In this document: positions 10,066-21,359 of the stretch, one piece after another
How positions within the stretch are numbered: the stretch's first letter is position 1
Layout: each line of letters starts with the position of its first letter
From: Welwitschia mirabilis
Taxonomy: Eukaryota; Gnetophyta; Gnetopsida; Welwitschiales
NCBI GenBank assembly: GCA_051453625.1
Contig: JBOZIK010000001.1
Span: 145,370,672 to 145,403,823 of the forward strand
Direction: 5' to 3'
DNA: 33,152 nt
Made by a program: the position numbers and the translations under genes
The notes under the pieces: generated by a model
What the model was told of the DNA's origin: nothing
Databases searched by the model: none
Seen by the model: the letters and a program-made list of their open reading frames with translations, nothing else

Positions 10066-12300
10066 GTACTTATCTACTGCTCCTCTCCTTCATGTATACT
10101 CCATGCACTTATTCACTTCATATATCTTTATTAGAATAGTTTTAGTATAAATCCTTCATCCATTTGTTAGCCCTGTATCTTACTTGTTAGAACAAATGTT
10201 TAGAGTTTTGATGACTTTCTTTAGAGCCTTAATTGTTATCTCCATTTTTTATCCCTCTTCTAAATCCTTATTCACCTCATTTCACTAGTATCTTAACTTT
10301 GCCCTACTAATTTTTTTGCAATTCTTTTTTGCCACTCCTTATCTTTGGGATTTCATTTGAGATTTTATCATTAATGATATTGAAGTACTAAAAAGGAATG
10401 TATCCTTTGTCAATCAACCAAGTTATTATTTTTTTAGCTTTTCTCTCTCCTTACCAAGTACTTTCTAAAAGGGAAAATTCCCCGTCTAGATTTTTAATCC
10501 TTATAGTTTCTTTTCAATAGCTTTTACTAAGGCCTAATTCTACCCTCCTCTGATGATTATTTTAACCCTTACTGAAAACACTCTATCTCTAACATTTGAA
10601 TTACCTAGTCCTTAGCCTCCATCGACTTTGATAAATCTACCCAAGTTACTGCATATAATCTTATCCCTCTATGACCTCCAACTCAAATGAAGTTTTCAAT
10701 TAATTAGTTTAACATATTCTTTATGTTTTCTAGGAGTAATCCACAGGAAGTACTATATTTTGCTATCATGAAGATAATAGTATTTATTATGATAATTCTT
10801 CCTCTACTCAAAAGAAAGATGGAATTCCATGAATTGCATTGCTTCCAACCTTAGTAGTGAAGAGTCCCATGATGAGATATTCTTCTATTTAAATAAAGAA
10901 ACCCCTAAGTTAATATTCTTTTCTTTCATTTTTAAATATGCTAAGTTCTTTCTATATTCCACTCAATGTCATCCTAAGTGTTGAAATAATAAATTGAATT
11001 TTTACCAGTTAATCTCTAGCCTTAACTCTTTAATTAAAATTTTCAAACCCTATTTAATGGCCTTCATCTACTAAATGTTGTCTTTTGATAGGATAATGGA
11101 ATCATCTGTGAAATGGTTTGCTAACATGTTTAGTCAAGGAATCGTCAACTCCATTTTCCCTCTTGATGCATGTAATCTTATAACACATCTATGGCTAGAA
11201 TGAAAAGGTATGGTAAGAGAGGACTCCCACCATAAACCTCTATTCATATTAAAATATTGATGTGTTGTCTAATTGTCTTTCAGTGTAAACTTGATTGTCC
11301 TTAGCATTTGCATAATTAGGCTAATGAATTTATAGGGAAAACCTTTGGTTCATGTGTTCTAGGAAATTTCATGATATAATGCAATAGGCTTTCTTGATAT
11401 CTAATTTTAGAGTACCATATGTTTTATTCTTCCTTTTGATAGAATGAAAGATTTTTTGGTTAAAAGTGGCTTGGTCCAAAATGTAATGATCTTTTAGTAA
11501 GCCTACCTGATTTTATCTCATGATAGACTTTTAGTGCAATTTAATTCTACTTACTAGAACCTTTGAAACTATCATGTAGATAATGTTATAGATTCCTATA
11601 GGCTGATAAATACTTACTTCTTTTACTTCATCCTTATTTGGAATCATTATGATATGGTTTTTATTCTAGAAATAGGAAATAACTCCTTATCTCAACATTA
11701 GTTAAAAGAATTTGTAACTGATTATTGTAAGATTTTCTAATATTTTTTGAAAAACCGCACTATCTAACTGTCTAGCCATGGGCTTCTATTAAATTTCGTC
11801 CCTTTTAAAACCTTTCAAATATCCTCCTACTTCATTTGCCTTAGAGTGTATTCCCCCCATCATAGATTAGTCTATAGAGTGGAGGGACTTGTCACACTAG
11901 ATTTTATCTAAAACTCTTTAAGACAATTTATGAAGGTCTTAGGAATTTTCCTCTTTGAATAGCATTTGTTCTTCCATTGGATTACCTTAATAGTAGTTGT
12001 CTACTTCCTTGAATTTATTATATTGAATAAATACTTTGAATGCCTATCACCATGCTTTAGGTAATTCATGTGAGCTCTTTATTACTAGTAAAGCTCCTAT
12101 CATCCTTTAAGATGATGAAGATTCTAAAACTTTCTTCATTATTTCTTTTGTAGATCTACTCCTTTTTCTTAGTGCTATTGTTTTTTTAAAATATCCTTCT
12201 TTATCTTTTTCTTTTCTTGAAATTTCTTTCCCTAGGATTTGATCTACTCCTTAATCCAAATTTTAACCTTTTGAAGATTCTAATGCAAGTCCTCAACTAG
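10066..12300 (-). pseudogene. LINE-B ORF2 pseudogene: reverse transcriptase region
   Basis: The minus strand at 11086-11121 reads A-N-H-F-T-D-D-S-I-I-L-S, the RT active-site box (usually FADD in plant LINEs) with both catalytic Asp kept. Upstream in the same frame (about 11190-11240) R-G-L-W-W-E-S-S-L-T-I-P-F is a decayed R-G-x-R-Q-G-x-P-L-S-P-Y-L-F box, then a frame reads LHASRGKMELTIP toward the active site. The order and spacing (about 30 residues from the PLSPYLF box to the Asp pair) are normal for L1-clade RT. Stops and frameshifts run throughout, so no product is possible. Exact limits of the domain are approximate. A run of 14 T lies at 12461-12474, just beyond the distal boundary. Confidence 0.8.
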
Positions 12301-12399
12301 GGGAGATTCATCCTCCATTGAGTTCCACTTTATAAATTATTCTACTTTCTCTCTCTGGAGGCATGTGTTCTTAAACATGAAGTCTACACCTACTTTCAT

Positions 12400-13060
12400 C
12401 TTATAGAAGGATGATTGGCCTATGATCTAAGCACCATTTTCTTTGTCTATGAACCTCTAATTTTTTTTTTTTTTAATGAAAAACCCAATAGAGATCATCA
12501 CTCTAATTATTTTAGATAAAATCATGTTGATCCCTTTTATTCAATTCAACAAAGTGAATTAGACCTAATGAATTAGAAGATCTATGATCTCCAAAGAGTT
12601 TATAAACTCCTTTAGCTCTACTAGCTCTATATTTGTCCATTTATTCCTCTCACTTATTCCACTTATATAAGATCTGATTGAAATCCCCATTATAATACAT
12701 TTATTATGATTAAACTTCTTATGAATTTTCTTCCAAACTATATTCTTTATTGTGGTGTATTTGACACGTGTAGGTTGATTAACAATTAATCTTGGATTGC
12801 TATTATTTAGTATCACTTATTATTTTCAATCCTTGTATAATGCACATCCTTTTTTAATAAGATTAATAATTCCCCTATCTTATCACATCTAGACACCCAT
12901 TTAGTATTTCATGTTTTACTTAAGAAAGCTAGTTTATTTCTTTTTTGGATTTTCATTTTTTAAGTACATACTATTTCAAAGTTATGCATATTAGTAAATT
13001 CCTATAAATCCTATAGTTTAGAGGCACCTTTCCTACTTCCAATATTTTAACTTAGGATAT
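12400..13060 (-). pseudogene. LINE-B ORF2 pseudogene: AP-type endonuclease
   Basis: The endonuclease of L1-type LINEs nicks the target to prime reverse transcription. The minus strand from about 13010 reads NMHNFEIVCT*KMKIQKRNK, corresponding to the I-V-x-L-Q-E-T-K box with the catalytic Glu block damaged. Further on, the open stretch 12816-12565 holds NKCIIMG, where GDFN is expected next, then SERNKWTN and ELKEFINSLEIIDLLI, which match the region after GDFN and the EF....L.DLP box. The DFN residues themselves are lost (I-S-I). The order Glu box, GDFN position, DLP box is canonical, and it sits between ORF1 and RT. Confidence 0.75.
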
Positions 13061-13429
13061 TCATTTATTCTTATTTTTTATGATTTTTCCAACATGTTTA
13101 TTAGAGTCCTTTGAGACCCATTTTCAATATTCTCATTTACTTCCTTTCTTACTCTCATCATGGTAGTAGATCTCCCTACCTTTTTAACGGATGTATTTTT
13201 CTCCAAACTTTCATAATCTAAATATGATCTTGAGTCATCTGAATCAATAATAAAAAGAGGGGTAAATTTATTTTTTAAATCTTCTTTAGCTTCTTTTATG
13301 ACTTAGCTTATATGGGCTTCTGGTTCTCTACCCTTTCTTTTCATTCCCTCTTTATTACTCTGGTCTTACTATTGCTATTGCTACTTTTTTAGCCTAATCA
13401 TTGTGTCTATTTTTTTCCCTTTTTCTTCG

Positions 13430-14230
13430 TCATCTAAAAGTCATCTTCTCCCTCTTGATTATGCACTTTCTTAAATCATGACCATACGTTTTGCAATCTT
13501 GGCATTACTTTGTTTGACAAATCTTAGCTGAGTGACCTTTCTTGGTATATGTTTCACAAGATTTCTTCTTGCTCACTAGACAAAAACTTTCTGATTACTT
13601 TAGGACTAAGCATAAATAATAATATGGGAGAATGTTTTCATATTTCACCTTAATTTTATTAACTCCATAATACTGAAGAATTTTAAAACTCCTCAAGTTC
13701 TTGGTTAGCTTAAGTTTTGTCCATGTATAGAATCCGAGAAGGACTAGCCTTATATCACTAATACTTACTAAATCCAACTTAATCATCTATTAAAATTTTA
13801 ATGCTAATTCCTAAATAAATTCTTGACTCCACAAAGTTAAACTTACTCCTCTAAACTTTAGCCAAATTAGTAACCTCTAAAAGATCTTACTAAAGTCTTA
13901 CCTTGGTTACCATCACACCAAGCCAAGATCTTGCACCTTGAAAAATGAGGAACCCTTGACATGATGGAGCTTAGGTCCTACTTAAACTCAAACTTAAATA
14001 AAACTAAACTTTCTACTAGGAAATGATGTGAACAACACTTATACCAATTCATCTTATCACTTCCCTCTTTCTAATAGCTTCTATATTTGGTCTCAATTCC
14101 ATAAAAAAATAATATCCTGCAAGACTAAATCTATACTTCTCTTTTACTATTAAAGAATGATCTAAGGTAGCTCTAATATTAAAAGTACCATTTTCTTTAA
14201 AACACTATATTATAGAGGACTCCATTGTCT
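13430..14230 (-). pseudogene. LINE-B ORF1 pseudogene with two CCHC zinc knuckles
   Basis: ORF1 of plant LINEs encodes an RNA-binding protein with an N-terminal DUF4283-type domain and a CCHC knuckle. Minus-strand frames around 14050-13900 resemble the DUF4283 end. The open stretch 13786-13595 begins IKLDLVSIS and ends with KVKYENILPYY, the usual lead into the knuckle. The knuckles follow: C-E-T-Y-T-K-K-G-H-S-A-K-I-C (13558-13517), second Cys replaced by Tyr, and C-Q-D-C-K-T-Y-G-H-D-L-R-K-C (13504-13463), a perfect C-x2-C-x4-H-x4-C. A stop separates them (K*C). Start and end are approximate because the frame is broken. Confidence 0.78.
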
Positions 14231-14578
14231 TATCTCATATAGAAAACTTACTTGATTTACTTCTTAAAACATGGAAACACTCAAGAGATATTTTATAAAA
14301 CACTACACCCCTTGCTTCAATAAGAAACTTGCTATAAACCTATTACCGCTATCATGGTCATTGCTCCACCATTAGTAATTCTACTGCTATCACCCCGCGT
14401 TCTCTATTATTGGCACTTATTACAACCACTCTTGGCCTCCTTCTCATGGCTTTGGACTACCTTGCTTATACAACAGATAAAGCTAGCATAGAAAACCCTA
14501 GCTTTTAACTATATTAGGAACCGACCTCTAAATCCTAGGCCTATAACTAATTTCCTTTGTTGTACTATTCAATTAGAA

Positions 14579-14626
14579 AGATTAACCCTTAGCTCCATAT
14601 CTTTTCATAATTGTATCTAATTTCCT
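14579..14626 (+). repeat. Right copy of the duplication flanking LINE-B
   Basis: Partner of 8144-8192. LINE-A RT coding resumes here. This copy keeps AGCTCCATAT where the left copy has AGCTTTATAT, so it is closer to a PLAPY-encoding ancestor; the left copy shows C-to-T changes. Confidence 0.8.
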
Positions 14627-14857
14627 CTATGGTTTAGTAAGGCAAATTTATTTAGCTAGTGATTCTTATTAGTTTTCACTTTTCTAATGATTCTTTCTTC
14701 ATGGTGGCAAATGATCAACAATTTATTAGTCAACTTTTTGCTTGTATTCAATAGCAATATGAATTATGAAAAGGTGATATAAGTGTTCAATTTATTTGGC
14801 AAGTGGAGATTATTAGCATTTTCCACATTATGAATGACACATTTTACAAGGGAAGAA
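14579..14857 (+). pseudogene. LINE-A ORF2 pseudogene: RT active-site region after the LINE-B insertion
   Basis: Continues the RT frame interrupted at 8192. After the repeated PLAPYLF region the frame reads H-F-S-N-D-S-F-F-M-V-A-N-D (HFSNDS at 14677-14694). This is the FADD active-site box with its first catalytic Asp changed to Asn (G-to-A). QQFISQLFACIQ*QYEL follows, as expected after FADD in plant LINEs. The sequence runs into a 501-N gap. With the catalytic Asp gone and the gene split, this RT is inactive. Confidence 0.85.
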
Positions 14858-15358
14858 NNNNNNNNNNNNNNNNNNNNNNNNNNNNNNNNNNNNNNNNNNN
14901 NNNNNNNNNNNNNNNNNNNNNNNNNNNNNNNNNNNNNNNNNNNNNNNNNNNNNNNNNNNNNNNNNNNNNNNNNNNNNNNNNNNNNNNNNNNNNNNNNNNN
15001 NNNNNNNNNNNNNNNNNNNNNNNNNNNNNNNNNNNNNNNNNNNNNNNNNNNNNNNNNNNNNNNNNNNNNNNNNNNNNNNNNNNNNNNNNNNNNNNNNNNN
15101 NNNNNNNNNNNNNNNNNNNNNNNNNNNNNNNNNNNNNNNNNNNNNNNNNNNNNNNNNNNNNNNNNNNNNNNNNNNNNNNNNNNNNNNNNNNNNNNNNNNN
15201 NNNNNNNNNNNNNNNNNNNNNNNNNNNNNNNNNNNNNNNNNNNNNNNNNNNNNNNNNNNNNNNNNNNNNNNNNNNNNNNNNNNNNNNNNNNNNNNNNNNN
15301 NNNNNNNNNNNNNNNNNNNNNNNNNNNNNNNNNNNNNNNNNNNNNNNNNNNNNNNNNN
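14858..15358. other. Assembly gap of 501 N
   Basis: Run of 501 N, not the standard 100, so possibly a sized gap. It hides the LINE-A segment between the RT active site and the thumb region. Confidence 0.99.
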
Positions 15359-17150
15359 AAATTCTTAAATTTTTAGGCCTTCCCTTTTTTATTAAAAGTC
15401 ATCTTCAGAAGTTATGGTATTAGATGTTATAGAGGATTCATGTAGATTAAAAAAAGTCATTCTCCTATGGGTCAGTATTTAATTTGTAAATCTATCATTA
15501 CCTCTACTCATGTTTATTATTTCTTAAATTAGGCTTATTTAAAATGTACTTACTCAAAGCTAGAATAACTCCTTAGAAGTTTTATGTGGTCTTATGTAGA
15601 ATGGAAAAAAGATTTTTATAGAATTACTTAAAATATTTTGGCTTTAGCTAAGGACAAATAAGGCTTAGGCTTTATGAATTTATATTATTAATGTATTAAC
15701 TTGGTTGCAAAATGTTTTATATAGTGTTTCACTACTGCTTTTATGATCTCCAATTTACCTTTTTTATGACTTAAGAATTTATTTCCAAATAAGAAAAGGA
15801 TATGACAATACATCCATCCTATAAATTGGTTTTGTTTTATTCCTTAAAAATAAAAATTTAGGGCACTGATGTTTTTAAAAGTATTTGAAAGTCTTAACAA
15901 ATGAATCATTATTTTATTTCTTAGGATCATCTAAATATTTTAAAAAAGTTGAACTAGCATATTCTTTTATAGTGGTTACAACTTTTTCCTTCTTCTTCGG
16001 GAATAAAAAATTTATGACTACTGAACTAATGGTTTAATTTTATAATAACTTAATTACAAATCTTGAGTGTAGAAAGTAACCAAATAACTTTAATTCATTT
16101 TCAACAAGCCTATGAGGCTTCTACTAGACTATAATAATCTGTAAGCTTTATTAGTTTTTGCATCATGCATGTCAAGTTTCCTATGCTTATTCTCTACATA
16201 TAGAAGATTATATTAATAAGATCATTCTCTCATGATTCCCTTCTCTTTAGTGAAAGTCTATTAATAACTAATAACTAATACTAATATCATCTCTATCTAT
16301 AATTGAAAATGATACATTCAAAAACCATTTCATCAATGGGTCTCTTTACTAAATTATAATTTAAAGATTCTAACTCTTCTAAAGATTGATCACTTTATTT
16401 TATATCTAATGTTTCAAGAAATTTCCATTGTAAATTGTTTACATCATTTGGAGATGTTAAATTTCCTTAATTTGGTATGTGGCTAGGAGGACGATTTCTT
16501 GCATATTTTTATCCATTGTCCACTTTCTAAGAATGCATGAAGTTAGATTTCTTGTGTCCTCCCAAATATTCTTGTTCATATGGAGATAGTTTTTCTTGGG
16601 ATTACCCCTAATTTAAGTGATGTCCATTATTTTTTTTGGTAAATCATTAGGAGTTGCATTTTTTAATTCTTTTAAAAATGTAGATATGACTTCTAGTTTA
16701 GAAAATAGAATGTATCTACAATTTTCTTCTTTAACATGGAGGAGAAAACTAGTATTACCTATCTTGTTTCATTTCACACTCATGTACATGTAGAAAAGGT
16801 GCAACTGAACATTCACTTCCTCTTGTAACCTCTCTCACCTAAGTCTTACAATGTCCCAATAAGGGATGCTCTTTTTCAAGTTCATCCTTCTTAGAGCCTT
16901 ATTAGTTGAAAGAGCCATAATGACTCTTATATGCCTTTAGAGATAAAATATTAAAGTCATCCCTTCTTAGCAAATAAATGCTTTATTATTACTTTTTTAA
17001 TAGTTGTTATAACCTCTTTTTCTCTTATCTATAGTTGTTTTTTCTCTTAACTTGTTTCATTTTAAACTCTTTTGAGTACTTTGGCCTTACATTTGTGCTA
17101 TCTCATGTAATCTATTTTAGCATTTGACACCTTTCTATATTATTAGTTAA
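15359..17150 (+). pseudogene. LINE-A ORF2 pseudogene: post-RT region, C-terminal zinc-binding segment and probable 3' UTR
   Basis: Right after the gap the frame reads L-G-L-P-F-F-I-K-S-H, the conserved LG.P...K block. Then come QYLICKSIITSTHVYYF, LLRSFMWSYVEWKKDFYRIT, and ALAKDK*GLGFMNLYY (expected PK..GGLG..NL), all in the LINE order. At 16479-16528 the frame VCG*EDDFLHIFIHCPLS matches the C....E...H.F.HCP zinc-binding segment near the ORF2 C-terminus. Stops are mostly explained by transitions. After about 16600 the sequence is non-coding and T-rich, probably the 3' UTR. I place the end near 17150 after TTAGTTAAAAG, but no clear poly(A) or outer target duplication confirms it. Confidence 0.8.
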
Positions 17151-17430
17151 AAGTACTAGGCATTTCAACTGTGACTTGTTTTTTAAAATACCATGAAATA
17201 GCACCTAATTTTTTCATCATTTTTCTAATTAAAGAATATAACACTTAATTTAAAAATATCAATATATTTTAGTATTATTTTAAATATTATACAAATATAT
17301 GGATGAATGCTAGACCTTGAGTAGTAATTTCATATTAAACTTCAAAAACCTTCAAAAGACATAGTAATTCCAAGATTAAAAATTCTGTTATAAGGCTATA
17401 GAGACACTGTAATTACAAAATTTTTTTTGA
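17151..17430. other. AT-rich spacer, no gene seen
   Basis: Nothing recognisable. A run of T at about 17420-17428 could be the poly(A) tail of LINE-C on the minus strand; this is a guess. Confidence 0.3.
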
Positions 17431-20400
17431 CTAGGTAATACATTATTACAATCAAAGATAAAATATTTAAAATTAATAAAAGAGATTTAAGAATTCTTTG
17501 CTACATGATTAGTGATATAAAATCACTTTTAGAGTAGTTATTTTTTTACTAGCTATAGGCTCTGTAGGAGTTGGCATGAAGGTTTGAATAAAAAGGATAT
17601 GCTATGAAATAAAGATTTTAATGAGGCATAGGAAAAACTAAGGAAAGTCCATCTAACTAATGATCGAATAGCTACAAAAAATAATTAGCCTTCAACTAAA
17701 TTTTTGCCATCTAGTATTAATCTAAAAAGTAACAATTTAAAATCAAAAGACTTAAATGTCGAAAAGTAGAGTTATTAATTATTTAAAAATTATAATTAAA
17801 TTAGTGTTTATAAATTATGTAGAATATAGAGTTTGAAATACTTTCAAAGAAATAAATAATCCTTGAAAGGTTATATATCTCCAAGTAGTAAATGCTCCCA
17901 TCTTAAATGAAATCCTTGAAAGAGTGTAATAACCCACATCCAAGCATTCCAAGTCATAAAGCAATTAGTAAAGTAATATTAGAAACTCTCTTTATTATTG
18001 TAGAAAGAATAGCTAGTAGTTACAAATCTCATATGGAGGAATCTTCTACTAATAATTAGACTTTAATAAAGGAGATAGCTAAAAAGTATTATTGTTTTGA
18101 TAAGGTAGATAATTGCTAGATGCTTTGAGATCTTAACATAGACTATAAGTTTGAGGTATGCCATAATTTATCATAATAATTTTTAATGGATATGTATTCT
18201 AAAAGTATATGATAATATTTGTTCACTTCATAATGATAAAAAGGATTGATATCTTTTCATTGTATTAAGTTTAAAGGTAAAATATAATTAGCTTAAACAT
18301 GAACTACATTGGAAATATGAGAAATAAAGCATAATTTTTATTATTATTACCTTGTCAATAATGTTTAAGCTATCATAAAGCTACTATAATGTCCCTATGA
18401 AATCCATTAATTCTTTGAGTAATGACATGAAAGAGAGAAAAGATCCATATAAAACTAAGAGGCTATCAATCAAGATCTTAAGGAAGCAATTGAAATTCCA
18501 TTTAATGGTAACCACCATGAAATTACATCTTACAACATAAAGAAGGGACAAAAAAATTATTCCAAATAGTCTTTTTATAAATAATTTTTCATGTAATCCA
18601 AAATCTTTTTAAGATAAGAAATCTTGAATTTTAACATCTATTAGAAACACAAACTAGTTAATTAGAGGGATATATTTCTAGCTTGCTTTGTTATTTAGAT
18701 AAGTAGTATTTAATTATTCAAAATTTAAGTCATATCATCATATCTTATGGAGTGAAAACAATTATGTAACATTTACAACAAAGGTAACTATGTTTTAAAA
18801 AGTAGTAAAAATGACTCCAACCTTCTTTTATCTTTAGATAAGGAAAAAAATCCTCAATGCAACCTTGTAAAATGCTTTTCTATTATTATTACCTAATCAT
18901 ATGAAGTCACAAGGTAATATTTTAATTCTCTTATAACTTAAAGCATTAGGAGTTCAACAAAAGAAATAATAAATACGAGTAGTAAATAAAATACTTGTAC
19001 ATACTAAGTATTTTTTAGCCATTCATTTATATACTTTGAGATCTAATTTATTAGTAACAATATCCTATAGTTTCTTATAAGCTCCTTAAAAAGAAAAGAA
19101 AATTCTAAGGATTTTTATGGCCTTACCATATTGAATAATTTTTCACAATCTAGATAAAAATCATGTAAAATTTTTGAAAAGATTAAATATAGAAGACTTT
19201 ATTAATTAATATTAAAACTAATAAGAGAATAACATAGATCAATTCTAGGGAGTAGCTATCTATTATAGCTTGAGAATTATTTATCAAAAAGAAGAAGTTA
19301 CTTATAAAGTATGTTGATAAGAAGATTTAGATTTTTAACCAATATAATACCATAAACAAGATTATCTTGCACATCTTTTAAATATAAGAATATAAAAGTC
19401 TACTACAATGATAAAAATATGAAAAGCCAAAGAAGGTTCTTGTCTTTGAGATCTCTCAATAATAAAGGTGGAATAAATACCTCTTATAATAGAAGACAAC
19501 AATTTAGCTCCTTGAAAAATAATTTACCATATGAATAAAAGCCTTTCCAAATCCTCTATTTTCTATGCAAGCTAAGATAAAGTTTCATTCAATTTTATTA
19601 AAAGATTTTACATAATAAAGTTTAATAAAGTTAACATATTAATTAGTATCCTTTATTTATGCTAAACCTTCTTAAAAAAATACACAATTATTAGGAATGC
19701 AACCACCTTTAACAAAACCATTATACTTAATTCAAATAATGTCACATAGGATAGTACTTAATGTATTAGCTAAAAGTTTACCTAAAATTTTATAAGGAAC
19801 ATTAAGTAAAGTAATTACTATGCAATTGAAATTAAAATACAAATCACTTGAATTTGGAAAAAGGCAAATGAATACTATATAATATTTGGATCTAATCTAC
19901 TTTCATCTAAGGATTCTTGAGTTACCTTGAAGTAGTCTTTCCCAATAACATCCTAATTGTTTTTGTAAAATTATCTAGAAAAAGCATGTATTCTAAGAGC
20001 CTTATCATAAACCCTCTAAAAGCAACATTCTTTTAACTCATTCTTTATATGATTATCATTCAGAATTTGATGATGAAATTCTAAAAATTTGTAGAAAATG
20101 GATTTATGCTTTAATAAAGAGATTCTGATGAAAACCATCTGATTTAAATACTTTACTAAAATACCTAACTAAATAATGATGAGTAACTTAAGAACAATCA
20201 TAGATATCTAATTTATTTAGTCAAGTACAAATAAAACCTCCCTTAAAAAGATTTAAAAGTTCTTAAATATGTAAGCTAAGCACTTTTTCTTTAATAGCAT
20301 TACTTTTATCAAAGTAGGTTCCTAATAGTTTAAATAATTCTTGATTTTTAAAAGCTAATTCTATATATGATGATTAAAAGGATTGTATTCTAAAGTAATA

Positions 20401-21250
20401 GAACCTCATAATATAGACTATTGAGTGTTTAAATATACTTTACTTACTTTAGTAGCGATTTTCTTACCAACATATCTAGAATAATTCTAGATATGATACA
20501 TGGTATAAATCCATCATGTAATCCATTTAATAATATTAATTATAGGCTTTATTTTTATAAGATATGTAAAATAGTTTTTATAAATTCAAACTTATATATA
20601 TTTCCATGTAATCTAAAGAGAGAAAAATGATTTTTCTTTATCAAATACTTGAAGTTAATTTAAAAACAAATGATTTGATAATAAGTAATCATTACAAACT
20701 TTAATAGAAATATTGTGAGTCTAAAAAGAGATTAAAAATAAATTAAAAAAAGAAATCTATCAAGGCATTGAAGAATACAGTCATATCATTATTAAGAACT
20801 TTACCAATTCCAAAGAATTATTTGAGAATAAGACCAACATTATAAAAGGCAATTAATAAAATAACACTACTTTATAAGAGAAGACCAAGAACTTTTTTCT
20901 TTTAAGAATTTATAACAAAATAGAATCCTTTAATTTTATCAATTAAGTCCTCCATCCTATTAAAATATCCACCAAGGATTTAAGAGACATTTAGAATAGA
21001 ATAGATTAACTCTAATCATAAGGTAGATTTTAGAAGAGTTATTTAGAGCATTTTGAAGAAAGTTCATAAAACTCCACAATAGAAGAAAGGAAGCATCTAC
21101 ATACATCTATTCTAAGTATCACAACAATTTTAAATTACTTAATAATGCAACATGAATAAAAATTATAGAAAAACAACATCTAGCAATATGGTACTTGACT
21201 TCTATAATATATAATGATAAGATGTATCCTAGTATTCAAAATACAGGTAG
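17430..21250 (-). mobile_element. LINE-C: decayed minus-strand LINE, limits uncertain
   Basis: Assigned from the clear minus-strand RT at about 19260-19860. A LINE with RT there should extend about 2 kb to the left (RT tail, C-terminal domain, 3' UTR) and further right (endonuclease, ORF1), which roughly fits the interval between the T run near 17425 and the purine tract near 21260. I could not identify its ORF1 knuckle, its endonuclease motifs or flanking duplications. The whole region is full of stops. Confidence 0.45.
19260..19860 (-). pseudogene. LINE-C ORF2 pseudogene: reverse transcriptase
   Basis: Minus-strand motifs occur in order. LNVPYKILGKLLANTL (19810-19758) is the LLN..YKI..K.LA.RL block. 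GFVKGGCIPNN (about 19720-19686) is the GF..GR.I..N block. FNKIE*NFILACIENRGFGKAFIHMV (19607-19526) covers KAFD.I.W.F....M...GFG..F...V, with Trp to stop. Near 19280, L*VTSSFLINNSQAIIDS looks like the region around FADDTSFL, with the Asp pair lost. The motifs are close to those of LINE-A and LINE-D, so these are related families. The gene is dead. Confidence 0.83.
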
Positions 21251-21257
21251 AAATTTA

Positions 21258-21357
21258 AATAAAAAAAATGAAGAAGAAGAAGAATAAGATGGAAAGGAAA
21301 AAGAGAGGAAGGGAGAAAGGGAGAGGAAGGGAGACTGAACAAAAAAAAAAAAAAACC
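21258..21357 (+). repeat. Purine-only tract (AAG, GGGA and poly-A units)
   Basis: About 95 bp almost purely of A and G on the plus strand: GAA repeats, then GGGAGAAAGGGAGAGGAAGG, then a 15-A run. Such tracts can form triplex DNA and are common sites of slippage. It could also be a degenerate tail of a plus-strand retroelement. No gene is associated with it. Confidence 0.8.
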
Positions 21358-21359
21358 AA

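Larger units (their letters stand above)
8193..14578 (-). mobile_element. LINE-B: near full-length decayed LINE nested in LINE-A
   Basis: Read on the minus strand it has the full order of a plant L1-type LINE: 5' leader (about 14578-14230), ORF1 with zinc knuckles, endonuclease, RT with an intact Asp-Asp pair, the C-terminal zinc-binding segment, and a short A-rich 3' end seen as CTTTTTT at about 8191-8197. About 48-nt direct repeats flank it (8144-8192 and 14579-14626), and LINE-A RT continues on both sides. All frames carry stops and frameshifts. Its length of about 6.4 kb fits a full-length LINE, but the span between the C-terminal knuckle and the 3' end (about 1.6 kb) is longer than expected. 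Confidence 0.87.

Noticed and set aside
14803-15423. Open frames of 180-206 codons across the 501-N gap
   Set aside because: They are open only because N codons carry no stops. The flanks are LINE-A remnants.
17927-17945. Possible third LTR-X start (TGTAATAACCCACAT)
   Set aside because: Matches LTR-X for about 14 of 15 bases only; the following bases diverge at once, so chance or a distant relative cannot be told apart.
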